From assembly GCA_002684895.1 (NCBI GenBank), contig NYVZ01000030.1:1-41810 (forward strand): a stretch of 41,810 nucleotides of DNA. The letters run 5' to 3'. The position numbers and the translations under genes were made by a program. The DNA is from Pelagibacteraceae bacterium. GTDB lineage: Bacteria > Pseudomonadota > Alphaproteobacteria > Pelagibacterales > Pelagibacteraceae. How positions within the stretch are numbered: the stretch's first letter is position 1; each line of letters begins with the position of its first letter. Shown here piece by piece: positions 27,990 to 37,436 of this stretch. Under the pieces are notes generated by a model that made no database searches, had not been told where the DNA came from, and was given only the letters and a program-made list of their open reading frames with translations.

Positions 27990-29654
27990 TTACTCCTCTG
28001 TATTAAAATTTTTGACTTTATCAACATTTGTTAACTCAGCATCTGGGAAAAGTTCCTTAACTTTTTTATAAACCTCAGTTTTCTTTGCCAACTCAAGCAC
28101 CTTTTTATTTTCTTCATCTTGAAGCTCATAAATTGTTTTATCACCTTCATTCTTTGATAAGGTAATAATCCACCTACGACCAGTCCACTCGAGCAACTTA
28201 GATGTAAGATTTTTAATAAAATCTTTTGATAACTTCTCATTAAAGGCTATATCAATTTTACCATTTGAAAATTTTACTAATCTTACATTTCTCTCCAAAT
28301 CAAATTTTAATTCTATTTCTTTTTCTGTTTCAGCTAATTTAATTAGATCATTAAGATTATTGATTTTTGAAGTAATTTTATTTTCATCTAAATCTGTTTT
28401 AGGTCTTTCTAATTCTTGAGAAATATTTTTGATTTGTGTTTTTGAATCAATAGATTTAGATATATTATTATCTATATTAAAATTATTTATTTTGTTTTCT
28501 TTCATATTGTCTAAAACATCCTGTGGATCTGGCATATTTTTCAAATAACATAATCTTGTTAGTAACATTTGAAAAGCTATAGATAAGTTGGGATATAAAT
28601 TTAAATCATCTAACCCTTTAATTAAAAAATGCCACAGCATCGTTAAATAAGTCATATCTAGATTTTTAACAATTTCTTCTAGACGTTTTGACTCTGACTC
28701 CGATACACTTAAATCTTTTGAAATTTTTCCTAGTGTTTTTGTTCTCGTCATCAAATAACAGACTTCTAATAAACTATGTAGAACAAGCTTAGGATCTGCT
28801 CCAATGTCAAATATTTCCTCTGAAATTTCTATGGCTCTAAGACTATTGCCTTCTACTATATGCATCATTAGTTCAATAATCTTTGCCTCATCTGCCAAAC
28901 CGAGAATTTTTCTTACTTTATCTTCTGTAACCTTTTCTCCCATCAAATTATGAGTAACTATTACCTGATCTAAAATTGACAATGCATCTCTAACAGAGCC
29001 TTCAGAAGATTTGGATATTAATTTTAAAGAGTCATTATCGATATCTGCTTTTTCCTTTTGAGATATTTTTTCTAAAAAACTTGTCATTTCATCAGCTTTT
29101 ATTCTTCTTAAATCAAACCTTTGACATCTTGATAAAATGGTTACTGGAATTTTTTTTACTTCAGTAGTAGCTAATATAAATTTTAAGTGAGGAGGTGGTT
29201 CTTCTAAAGTTTTTAATAAAGCATTAAATGCTTGTTTAGATAACATATGAACTTCATCAATTATGAACACTTTATAAGATGCTACGGAAGGATGATATTT
29301 TGATGCTTCTAAAATTTCTCTTATGTCATCTACACCAGTTTTAGATGCGGCGTCCATCTCTAGGATATCAATATGATTTGAATTTGTTATTGCTTGGCAA
29401 TTATCACACTCACAAAATTCTTTATCTTTATTTTTATCATCTAATGTAAAGCCTACTTTACAATTAATTGCTTTGGCTATAATCCTTGCTGTTGTTGTTT
29501 TGCCTGTACCGCGTATTCCAGTTAATAAATAAGCATTCGGTATTCTTTTTAACTTAATTGCATTCTGTATTGAAATAACCATACCTTCTTGGCCAATTAA
29601 TTGCCTAAACGTTTGTGGTCGATATCTTAAAGCTAATGGTTTTCTATCATTCAT
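27990..29654 (-). CDS. dnaX: DNA polymerase III subunit gamma/tau
   Basis: LRYRPQTFRQLIGQE, LTGIRGTGKTTTARIIAK, FIIDEVHMLSKQAFNALLKTLEEPP. Track N-terminal extension runs through the SRP RNA; start placed at MNDRKPLAL. Confidence 0.95.
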   Translation of the reverse strand: MNDRKPLALRYRPQTFRQLIGQEGMVISIQNAIKLKRIPNAYLLTGIRGTGKTTTARIIAKAINCKVGFTLDDKNKDKEFCECDNCQAITNSNHIDILEMDAASKTGVDDIREILEASKYHPSVASYKVFIIDEVHMLSKQAFNALLKTLEEPPPHLKFILATTEVKKIPVTILSRCQRFDLRRIKADEMTSFLEKISQKEKADIDNDSLKLISKSSEGSVRDALSILDQVIVTHNLMGEKVTEDKVRKILGLADEAKIIELMMHIVEGNSLRAIEISEEIFDIGADPKLVLHSLLEVCYLMTRTKTLGKISKDLSVSESESKRLEEIVKNLDMTYLTMLWHFLIKGLDDLNLYPNLSIAFQMLLTRLCYLKNMPDPQDVLDNMKENKINNFNIDNNISKSIDSKTQIKNISQELERPKTDLDENKITSKINNLNDLIKLAETEKEIELKFDLERNVRLVKFSNGKIDIAFNEKLSKDFIKNLTSKLLEWTGRRWIITLSKNEGDKTIYELQDEENKKVLELAKKTEVYKKVKELFPDAELTNVDKVKNFNTEE

Positions 29655-29662
29655 AATTTTTA

Positions 29663-29760
29663 GCGGGGAACTGAATAACAACCTGAAAAATTTACGGTAC
29701 GGCTGCTTTCTTTCGAACCTGACCGGATTAACGTAACATCCACCTATTACCAATCCCCCA
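29663..29760 (-). ncRNA. ffs: Bacterial small SRP RNA (4.5S)
   Basis: Minus strand contains GGUCAGGUUCGAAAGAAAGCAGCC (SRP domain IV with GAAA loop), complementary ends GGGGGAUU... / ...AGUUCCCC, and the classic position just upstream of dnaX. Confidence 0.93.
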
Positions 29761-29808
29761 TACTAATATAACAAGTTGGTCCAAAATCTACAGAGTTGAA
29801 TCTGTGGA

Positions 29809-30654
29809 CTAGTCTTTATTTCTGTAATTAGAGGCCTGATAAACACCCAAAATATCTAGGCTTTCTGTATTTTTTTTTAATACATTGATTGCTGCATTTA
29901 CTTTAACATCTTCAAGATGACCTTCTAAATCTAAATAAAATAGTACCTGGTCAAAGGTATTGTTAATTGTAAAGCTCTCTAACTTAGTTAAATTTACATT
30001 CTGAGACGCAAATCCACCTAAAGAATTATAAAGAGCAGCAGGTAAACTTTTCAACTTGAATATGCAAGTAGTTATATAATTTTTTTTACTATTGAATGTG
30101 ATTATATTTTTTTTTTCTGATGACATTGTTAAAAATCTTGTAGTGTTTCCTGAGATATCTTCAAAATTTTTTTCTACTATTTCTAAATCATAAATTTTAG
30201 CAGCTAATGTAGAGGCTATAACTGCACTTTCTATATTTTTTTCTTCACATAATTTTTTTGCAGCACCAGCTGTGTCTGTTTCAATTATTGGCATAAGTTT
30301 ATATTTATTAATTTTATCATGGCACTGACCAATTGCATGTGAATGACTTTTAACATACTTGATATTTTTTAATTTATTTCCTTTTAGAGTTAATAGACAA
30401 TGACTAACCTTATGGAAAGATTCACCAATGATTTTAAGTTTATATTTAGGTAATAAATAATGAACATCTGCTACTCTGCCTGCAATAGAGTTTTCAATAG
30501 GTATAACAGCTTTTATTTCTTTATTATTTTTAGTTAAGCTTAATGCTTGATCAAAAGTTTTACATGGAATAACCTCTGCATTCTCATATATTTCATTCGC
30601 AGCAATGTGCGAATAAGATCCTAATTCACCCTGTATAGCTATTTTTTGCTTCAT
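29809..30654 (-). CDS. pheA: Prephenate dehydratase
   Basis: IAIQGELGSYSHIAA, VIPIENSIAGRV, ESFTINNTFDQVLFYLDLEGH (ACT domain). Confidence 0.94.
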   Translation of the reverse strand: MKQKIAIQGELGSYSHIAANEIYENAEVIPCKTFDQALSLTKNNKEIKAVIPIENSIAGRVADVHYLLPKYKLKIIGESFHKVSHCLLTLKGNKLKNIKYVKSHSHAIGQCHDKINKYKLMPIIETDTAGAAKKLCEEKNIESAVIASTLAAKIYDLEIVEKNFEDISGNTTRFLTMSSEKKNIITFNSKKNYITTCIFKLKSLPAALYNSLGGFASQNVNLTKLESFTINNTFDQVLFYLDLEGHLEDVKVNAAINVLKKNTESLDILGVYQASNYRNKD

Positions 30655-31370
30655 AATATCTTTCTAATTTTTTCTAAATCCTCTTTTGTATCAATACTTA
30701 ACGGGTTGTCGTCTGTATAACCAACAAATATATCAATATTATGGTCAATAAATCTCATTTGTTCAAGGCTTCTATTTTTTTCGTTATGAGTTTTCTCCAA
30801 TTTTACAAATTTAGATAAAGCACTACTCTTGTATCCATAAAGTCCAATGTGATGATAGTAAAATTGTTCATTGGTAATTGACCTGACAAAATCAAAAGCT
30901 TTTGAAAATTTATTTTTTTCTAAATTATTTATCGTGACTGCTTTGACAACATTTTTGTCATTTATTTCATCTTCATTCAATTTGCTTGCAACTGTAGCTA
31001 CGGGTACATTTGTATTTGAAATCATAAAATTATTAATCATATTGATAGTTTCGGGATTTATGTTTGGCATGTCACCCTGCACATTGATTATTATTTCATA
31101 ATCTAGATTTAGCTTTTCGAATGCTTCATAAATTCTATCGCTACCAGTACTATGATGTTTTCCTGTGATAATAACATTTCCACCATTTCGCTTTATTTCT
31201 TCCTCTATATCCTCATCTGCGGTTGCAACAAATATATCCTTCACATTTGATTTATTTGCACGTTCCCAGACATGCAGTATCATAGATTTATTATTTATCT
31301 TTAATAATGGTTTATTTGGCAGCCTTTTAGCTGCTAAATGACTGGGTATGATTATAGCAGTTTTATTCAT
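30651..31370 (-). CDS. kdsB: 3-deoxy-manno-octulosonate cytidylyltransferase
   Basis: AIIIPSHLAAKRLPNKPLLKINNKSMILHVWE, NVQGDMPNI. Start moved to MNKTAII. Confidence 0.94.
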   Translation of the reverse strand: MNKTAIIIPSHLAAKRLPNKPLLKINNKSMILHVWERANKSNVKDIFVATADEDIEEEIKRNGGNVIITGKHHSTGSDRIYEAFEKLNLDYEIIINVQGDMPNINPETINMINNFMISNTNVPVATVASKLNEDEINDKNVVKAVTINNLEKNKFSKAFDFVRSITNEQFYYHHIGLYGYKSSALSKFVKLEKTHNEKNRSLEQMRFIDHNIDIFVGYTDDNPLSIDTKEDLEKIRKIL

Positions 31371-31445
31371 CGAGTGCGACAACTGTTACTTTATTTTATA
31401 CTCTAAATCTCTAAAAAAATAATATATGAATTTAAATATTAAGAA

Positions 31446-31988
31446 ATGGATAGTTTTGAATTTAACAAAATAGCTGCTGCAGTGCTGGTTACTGCTTTAC
31501 TGTTTATTGGTATCAAGGAAATAGGCAATTTCGTATATAAAGTAGATAAACCAAAAAAATCTGCTTATAAAATTGAAGGAGTTGCAGATAATACTAAAAC
31601 AACAAACGAAAAAGTTAAAATTGAAGAAAAATTAGCTTCCATAAAACCTTTGTTAGCCTCAGCGTCTATTGAATCTGGAGCTAAAGTATTTAAAAAATGT
31701 GCGGCTTGTCACAGTATTGATAAAGGTGGCGCAAATAAAATAGGGCCAGCTCTGTGGGGTGTTGTAAATCGTAAAATTGGTGGTGTGCAAGGTTTTAAAT
31801 ATTCTACTGCAATGGCTAAATATGGAAAAAATTGGTCTTTTGAGGAATTGAATGGCTTTCTTCATAAACCTATGAAATACATTAAAGGAACTAAGATGGG
31901 TTTTATTGGTTTAAAAAAAGATAAAGATAGAGCAAATGTTATTGCTTATATGAATAGTAAAAGCGATACACCTATACCTGTAAAATAA
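31446..31988 (+). CDS. Membrane-anchored class I cytochrome c
   Basis: CAACH haem-binding motif, N-terminal TM, KMGFIGLKKDKDRANVIAYM. Confidence 0.92.
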   Translation: MDSFEFNKIAAAVLVTALLFIGIKEIGNFVYKVDKPKKSAYKIEGVADNTKTTNEKVKIEEKLASIKPLLASASIESGAKVFKKCAACHSIDKGGANKIGPALWGVVNRKIGGVQGFKYSTAMAKYGKNWSFEELNGFLHKPMKYIKGTKMGFIGLKKDKDRANVIAYMNSKSDTPIPVK

Positions 31989-32023
31989 TTACAAAATTAT
32001 AAAAACCTAATAAAATTTTATTA

Positions 32024-33478
32024 ATGATTAAAGAGTTAAATATATTCTTAAAAAAGGAAAATATACTCATGGCAGGTTTAGGATTTTCTGCTGGTTTACC
32101 TATCATGCTTGTTTTTTCTACTTTATCCGTATGGTTAGTAAAAGCTGGTATTGAAAGAAGCACTGTTACATTGTTTAGCTGGGCGGGATTTGCTTATTCT
32201 TTTAAATTTTTATGGAGTCCTATAGTTGATAAATTTCAAATTCCATTTTTAAATAAAATCGGACACAGAAAAAGCTGGTTATTTATTACTCAAATTCTAA
32301 TTCTTCTATCGATTATTTTAGCTTCATACTCTAACCCACAAGGCAATTTAAAATTTATGGCTTTATCTATTGTTTTAATAGCCTTTTTTAGTGCAACTCA
32401 AGATATTGTAATTGACGCATTTAGAATTGAGTCTGCTCCTGAAAAAAAGCAGGGACCACTTTCATCAATGTATTTAGCGGGGTATAGGGTAGCAATGATT
32501 GTTTCTGGTGCTGGTAGCCTTTGGCTGGCATCTTATCTGGGTAGCGAAACTTATCAACAAGATGTATGGAAACAAGTTTATCAGATTATAAGTTTGTTTA
32601 TGTCAGTGGGACTAATATGTACTTTGCTCTCAAAAGAACCAAATATTAAAAATAAAAATAAAACAAATTGGTTAAACCAAGTAAAGTTTACTTTTTCTAC
32701 AATATTATCAATTATAATTTTTTTTATTATATTTTTTAATTTTCCAAAAATTAATAATTTAAATTATATTTTTATATTTATTTTAAATATAATTAAAATA
32801 TTATTAAGTTTTACATTCTCTATTTTTGCGCTTTATATTCTTGAAAAAATTAAATTTTTACCCAAGAAACAGTCTAGAGAGATATTTATTAAGCCTATTA
32901 CTAATTTTTTTGTTAGATATAAAAAAATTGCAATAATAATTTTGCTGCTTATAGGCCTTTATAGAATTGCTGACGTTGTAATGGGTGTCATGGCTAATAT
33001 TTTTTATTTAGAAAAAGGTTACTTAATAAGTGACATAGCAACATTTTCAAAATTCTTTGGACTTATTGCCACAATTTTTGGTGGTTTTTTTGGTGGAATT
33101 TTTGCAATGAAATTTGGAACTTATAAAAGTTTGCTGATCGGAGCTATAACTGCATCGTTAACAAATGTATTCTTTGCTTTTCTTGCAATTGCTGAAAATA
33201 ACTTAGTTTATTTAGCTACCATTATTATTGCTGACAATCTAGCAAGTGGTTTTGCAGGGGCAGCATTTGTAGTTTATTTATCTTCTTTGACATCGATCCG
33301 CTTTACCGCCACACAATATGCTCTTTTTAGTTCTTTGATGCTATTTATACCTAAATTAATTGCAGGATATTCTGGTGCTATTGTTGATGTTCTTAATTAC
33401 CCAATTTTTTTTATATTTACTGCCATTTTGGGTCTTCCTGTAATTTTTATAATAATTTATTTAAATAAAGTTAAATAA
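32024..33478 (+). CDS. AmpG-like MFS transporter
   Basis: GFSAGLPIMLVFSTLSVWL, FLWSPIVDKFQIPFLNKIGHRKSWL, DIVIDAFRIE. Confidence 0.85.
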   Translation: MIKELNIFLKKENILMAGLGFSAGLPIMLVFSTLSVWLVKAGIERSTVTLFSWAGFAYSFKFLWSPIVDKFQIPFLNKIGHRKSWLFITQILILLSIILASYSNPQGNLKFMALSIVLIAFFSATQDIVIDAFRIESAPEKKQGPLSSMYLAGYRVAMIVSGAGSLWLASYLGSETYQQDVWKQVYQIISLFMSVGLICTLLSKEPNIKNKNKTNWLNQVKFTFSTILSIIIFFIIFFNFPKINNLNYIFIFILNIIKILLSFTFSIFALYILEKIKFLPKKQSREIFIKPITNFFVRYKKIAIIILLLIGLYRIADVVMGVMANIFYLEKGYLISDIATFSKFFGLIATIFGGFFGGIFAMKFGTYKSLLIGAITASLTNVFFAFLAIAENNLVYLATIIIADNLASGFAGAAFVVYLSSLTSIRFTATQYALFSSLMLFIPKLIAGYSGAIVDVLNYPIFFIFTAILGLPVIFIIIYLNKVK

Positions 33479-33500
33479 AATTTTACACAAAGCAATAGCA

Positions 33501-33851
33501 ATGGTACGAACGCGCATGAAGACAATTCAATACGTATTAATTTTAACATTTTTTTTAGGTTTTGAGTCTCATGCTGAATTCAAAAGTATAACAAAAAAAA
33601 AATTCCTAGATACTAATCTTAAAATTTTAGAAAAGAGATTTGATCAAATAGATACAAACAAAGATCAAAAAATTGATGTTAAAGAGAATAAGGCCTGGAG
33701 AAAAAAAGTTTTAAAAGCAAGACAAGAAAGAACCAAAAAATTAAAGAAAAAATCTCAAGAATTAGCAAAAAAAATTGATGCTAATAATGATGGTAAAATT
33801 ACTAAAAAAGAACTTGAAGATTATAAAAAGAAATTAAAAACTAAAAAATAG
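33501..33851 (+). CDS. Secreted EF-hand calcium-binding protein
   Basis: Signal peptide; two EF-hand loops DTNKDQKIDVKE and DANNDGKITKKE. True start may be MKTIQY at 33516. Confidence 0.8.
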   Translation: MVRTRMKTIQYVLILTFFLGFESHAEFKSITKKKFLDTNLKILEKRFDQIDTNKDQKIDVKENKAWRKKVLKARQERTKKLKKKSQELAKKIDANNDGKITKKELEDYKKKLKTKK

Positions 33852-34599
33852 TTTTTATTATTAGCAAAATTCCCATAAAAACTAACATCAAATTAAATAA
33901 CATTTTAAATATGTTTTCACTTATATTTCTTCTAAGTACCGTTCCTAAATAAACTCCTAATAAAATTGGAATACATGCAATGGACGAAAGAGCTAATATT
34001 TTCAAGCTAATTAAATCATACAAAATGAATAATAGAAACTGCGTACATGCAAAAAGGAAGAATGTGAGACCCATTAATTGAATAGCTTTATTTTTTGAAT
34101 ATTGCAAAGATTGTAAAAGAAAAATAAATGGCATTGTGTATATTCCTGAAATTCCAGTAACTGTTCCTGTTAAACCACCAATTAAAATTTGATAATATTT
34201 AGATTTATAATTTTTAAATTTAATTTCGTATTTAAGTAGTCCTAAAAAAGAATTATAAATTAATACTATTGCCAAAATAAGTAAAATTGTATCTGATTTT
34301 AATAGAAGTAAAAAATAAAACCCAAGAAATACCGTTGGTACAGCTGAAATTTGAAAAATCTTGGTATCATCTATAATTTGTTTTAAATACTTACCATTCA
34401 GCATTTGATACAAATTCGTTATTATTACTGGTAATAAAATAATTGATATAGACTCTTTGATATCAAAAATAAAACTTAGAAGTGTCAAAGTAACTGTAGG
34501 CAGCCCCACTCCAATCAAGCCTTTAACGGCACCGCCTGCTAAAAAAATCAAAATTACCTGTATTAATATTAAATGATCAATATTTGATATTACTTGCAT
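33841..34599 (-). CDS. TauE/SafE-family sulfite exporter-like permease
   Basis: Multi-TM; AGGAVKGLIGVGLPTVTLTLL, GGLTGTVTGISGIYTMPFIFLLQSL. Confidence 0.88.
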   Translation of the reverse strand: MQVISNIDHLILIQVILIFLAGGAVKGLIGVGLPTVTLTLLSFIFDIKESISIILLPVIITNLYQMLNGKYLKQIIDDTKIFQISAVPTVFLGFYFLLLLKSDTILLILAIVLIYNSFLGLLKYEIKFKNYKSKYYQILIGGLTGTVTGISGIYTMPFIFLLQSLQYSKNKAIQLMGLTFFLFACTQFLLFILYDLISLKILALSSIACIPILLGVYLGTVLRRNISENIFKMLFNLMLVFMGILLIIKTIF

Positions 34600-34629
34600 T
34601 AAATTTTAAATTATAATTAATAAGTTTAT

Positions 34630-35049
34630 ATGATTATTCAATGCAAATGTAAGAAATACAAGTTTAAAATACCCAAAGATGAGATCATAGTTTCCGGTCA
34701 TAATGTTAAGTGTGAAATTTGCAATCAGGAATGGTCCCTTAAATTAGATACAATAGAATCAAAAAATAGAAAATTAGATATTCTCCAAAATATCAATCCC
34801 TCTAAACTAAATATTGGTAATAAAATTAAATATAAAAATACAGATACTAAACTTTTAAAATATACTTTAATATTTTTATTAGTTTTTTTTATAATTTATA
34901 AAATTTCAATCAACTTTCAATTTGAAGTTATCCAAAAATTTCCAAATACAAAAAATATTTATGAAAGTTTAGAACTTGTAACCGAAATAATTAAATCCTA
35001 TATTGGATTTTTTAAAGAGATATTGAGTGAAAAATTCATTAATTTATAG
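34630..35049 (+). CDS. MJ0042-type zinc-ribbon protein with one TM segment
   Basis: IQCKCKKYKFKIPKDEI...VKCEICNQEWSL. Confidence 0.75.
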   Translation: MIIQCKCKKYKFKIPKDEIIVSGHNVKCEICNQEWSLKLDTIESKNRKLDILQNINPSKLNIGNKIKYKNTDTKLLKYTLIFLLVFFIIYKISINFQFEVIQKFPNTKNIYESLELVTEIIKSYIGFFKEILSEKFINL

Positions 35050-36604
35050 TTTTTTTTTAAAACCAGTGTTTCTAGATTTAAAGCAACATTTTAAAATGTC
35101 ATTTTTGCCACCATTGCTAATCTATCTAGCAGCAGGTGTATCAAGTATAACAGGAATAGTTGGGATTTTTTTTATAAAAGATTATCTTAACATCTCTGCA
35201 GCCTTTCTCGCTGGTCTCGGTTTTTGGGCAGGGATACCCTGGGCTTTGAAAATGCCATTGGGCCATATGGTTGACCTTATTTGGAATAAAAAAAATATTT
35301 TAATTTATATCGGGGCAGCTCTAATCTCTATTAGTCTTTTGATAATGTATTTTCTAATTTCTAATACGGATTTAATGGTTCAATACATGTCTGCTGAAAA
35401 GTGGTTTGTATTAAGTGTCATTTTATCTCCTATTGGTTATGTTCTTCAGGACGTAGTTGCCGATGCAATGACAGTTGAAGCAGTTCCAGAAGTTGACAGA
35501 AACAAAAGAAAATATTCTGACAAAGAGATCAAAGCTATGCATACAACTATGCAAACATTTGGTAGGTTCTCAATTATAGGCGGCACAGTTTTAGTTGCTG
35601 CAGCAAATATTTATTTTTTTAGAGATGCTTCCACTTTAGAAGAACAGCAGAAAATTGTGGTGTACTCAAATATTTATCTTTATGCGTTAGCAATACCTTT
35701 AATATCAATATCAGGTATTTTTTTATCTAAATTTATTTTTAAAAATAAATTAAAGTTTAGTCTAATAAAACCAGATTATACAATAATTTTTGGCAGCTTA
35801 ATATTTGTGATTTTTGTTGTAACAGTTGGACTCCTAAATCACCCAATGTCTCAAGAAATAGTTTTTTTTGGGTCATTAATCATTGTAATTTATTTAATGA
35901 AAAATCTGTTAAAAAAGATATCGCCAACAATTAAGAATACAATTATTGGAACAGCCATAATTGTATTTATGTTCAGGGCAGTTCCAGGTGTAGGAGCTGG
36001 AATGGGCTGGTTTGAAATAGATATCTTAGGTTTTGACCAACAGTTTTTCTCGTTATTGTCACTTATCAGCTCTCTATTAACAATGACAGGTATAATTATA
36101 TTTCGTAAATTTATGTATGAAAATACGATATCTAAAATAATCATTTATTTATCTTTTTTAAATGCGATTTTACTACTTCCAAGTCTGGCAATGTATTATG
36201 GTTTTCATGAGTGGACTTCAGATATTACTAATGAGGTAGTTGATGCTAAGTTTATTGCCCTAATAAATACAGCATTAGAGTCGCCTTTGGGTCAAGTGGC
36301 TATGATACCTATGTTAGCCTGGATAGCAAAAAATGCCCCATCAAATCTCAAGGCAACTTTTTTTGCAGTTTTTGCATCTTTTACAAACTTAGCGTTGAGT
36401 GCAAGTAATTTATTTACAAAATATTTAAACCAAATATTTACCGTTACTCGAGAGGTAAAAGACAAAATCAATCAAAATATATTAATAAATTCAAACTATG
36501 ATGAGCTTGGTATGCTAATATTTTTTGTTATTTTAATTACCTTTTTTTTACCTTACATTTCAATTTTAGTAATACAAAGGACAAGTTTGCAAACTAATGA
36601 GTAA
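35027..36604 (+). CDS. Folate-biopterin transporter (BT1)-like MFS protein
   Basis: GIFFIKDYLNISAAFLAGLGFWAGIPWALKMPLGHMVDL, VLQDVVADAMTVEAVP; GTG start in track, MSFLPP at 35096 is an alternative. Confidence 0.7.
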   Translation: MKNSLIYSFFLKPVFLDLKQHFKMSFLPPLLIYLAAGVSSITGIVGIFFIKDYLNISAAFLAGLGFWAGIPWALKMPLGHMVDLIWNKKNILIYIGAALISISLLIMYFLISNTDLMVQYMSAEKWFVLSVILSPIGYVLQDVVADAMTVEAVPEVDRNKRKYSDKEIKAMHTTMQTFGRFSIIGGTVLVAAANIYFFRDASTLEEQQKIVVYSNIYLYALAIPLISISGIFLSKFIFKNKLKFSLIKPDYTIIFGSLIFVIFVVTVGLLNHPMSQEIVFFGSLIIVIYLMKNLLKKISPTIKNTIIGTAIIVFMFRAVPGVGAGMGWFEIDILGFDQQFFSLLSLISSLLTMTGIIIFRKFMYENTISKIIIYLSFLNAILLLPSLAMYYGFHEWTSDITNEVVDAKFIALINTALESPLGQVAMIPMLAWIAKNAPSNLKATFFAVFASFTNLALSASNLFTKYLNQIFTVTREVKDKINQNILINSNYDELGMLIFFVILITFFLPYISILVIQRTSLQTNE

Positions 36605-37346
36605 ATTTTTTTACTGCAAAGCAAAGAAGTCTACTCTTTTCAAAGAGCCAAGTCTTAAGTCTGAACATTTAAAAGAAGTAATCTTTGGTGAAATATTTAT
36701 TATGTCAGAGGAGTATGAGGACTTTTATTATGGCTTTACACAATACGATAGATATTTTGGGTATGTCAAAAAATCCAATATGAAAAAAGGTTGCATAAAT
36801 AATAATTATTTAATTAACACAAATAAGGCTTATATATATAAAACGAATAATTTAAGATCTAAAACTAAAAAATTTCTATACTTTAACTCAAAGATTTATA
36901 TTTCATATATTGGTAAAAATTTATCTCAGAGTAATACAGGCTGGATTAAAAATTCTGATTTAATATCTTTTAAAAAAATTAAAAATAATAATTTTCTACA
37001 AAATATCAAAATATTTCAAAAAACTAAGTATTTATGGGGTGGTAATACAAGTGATGGGATAGATTGCTCGGGTCTAGTTCAAGAATTAATGAAAAATAAA
37101 CTAATTAGCTGCCCTCGTGATAGTAAAAAACAAGAAATTTTTTTTAAAAAATCAGTTTTCAAAAATCAAATAAAAAGGGGGGATTTGTTATTTTGGAAAG
37201 GTCACGTTGCAATTGCTTTAAATAAAACTAATTGTATACACGCATATGGTCCATCTAAAAAAGTAGTACGAATGAAAATAAATACTTTGATTGCTAAATT
37301 GGCAAAAAAATCTCTAAAATTATCTTCTATCAAGAGACCTTTTTAA
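36597..37346 (+). CDS. SH3-domain plus NlpC/P60 cysteine peptidase
   Basis: YLWGGNTSDGIDCSGLVQELM, RGDLLFWKGHVAIAL, HAYGPSKKV. Confidence 0.9.
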   Translation: MSKFFYCKAKKSTLFKEPSLKSEHLKEVIFGEIFIMSEEYEDFYYGFTQYDRYFGYVKKSNMKKGCINNNYLINTNKAYIYKTNNLRSKTKKFLYFNSKIYISYIGKNLSQSNTGWIKNSDLISFKKIKNNNFLQNIKIFQKTKYLWGGNTSDGIDCSGLVQELMKNKLISCPRDSKKQEIFFKKSVFKNQIKRGDLLFWKGHVAIALNKTNCIHAYGPSKKVVRMKINTLIAKLAKKSLKLSSIKRPF

Positions 37347-37436
37347 ATAATGAGAACATTTTAAGGGTTGATTCGGTCGCTTTTTATCCATAGTTTGTTC
37401 TAGAGTATTATCTAAATATAGTAGGTCAAAATTATA

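Noticed and set aside
27990-29753. dnaX reading from 29753 with N-terminal MVIGGCYVNPVRFERKQPYRKFF...
   Set aside because: The extension is the translated SRP RNA; the real start is MNDRKPLALRYRP at 29654.
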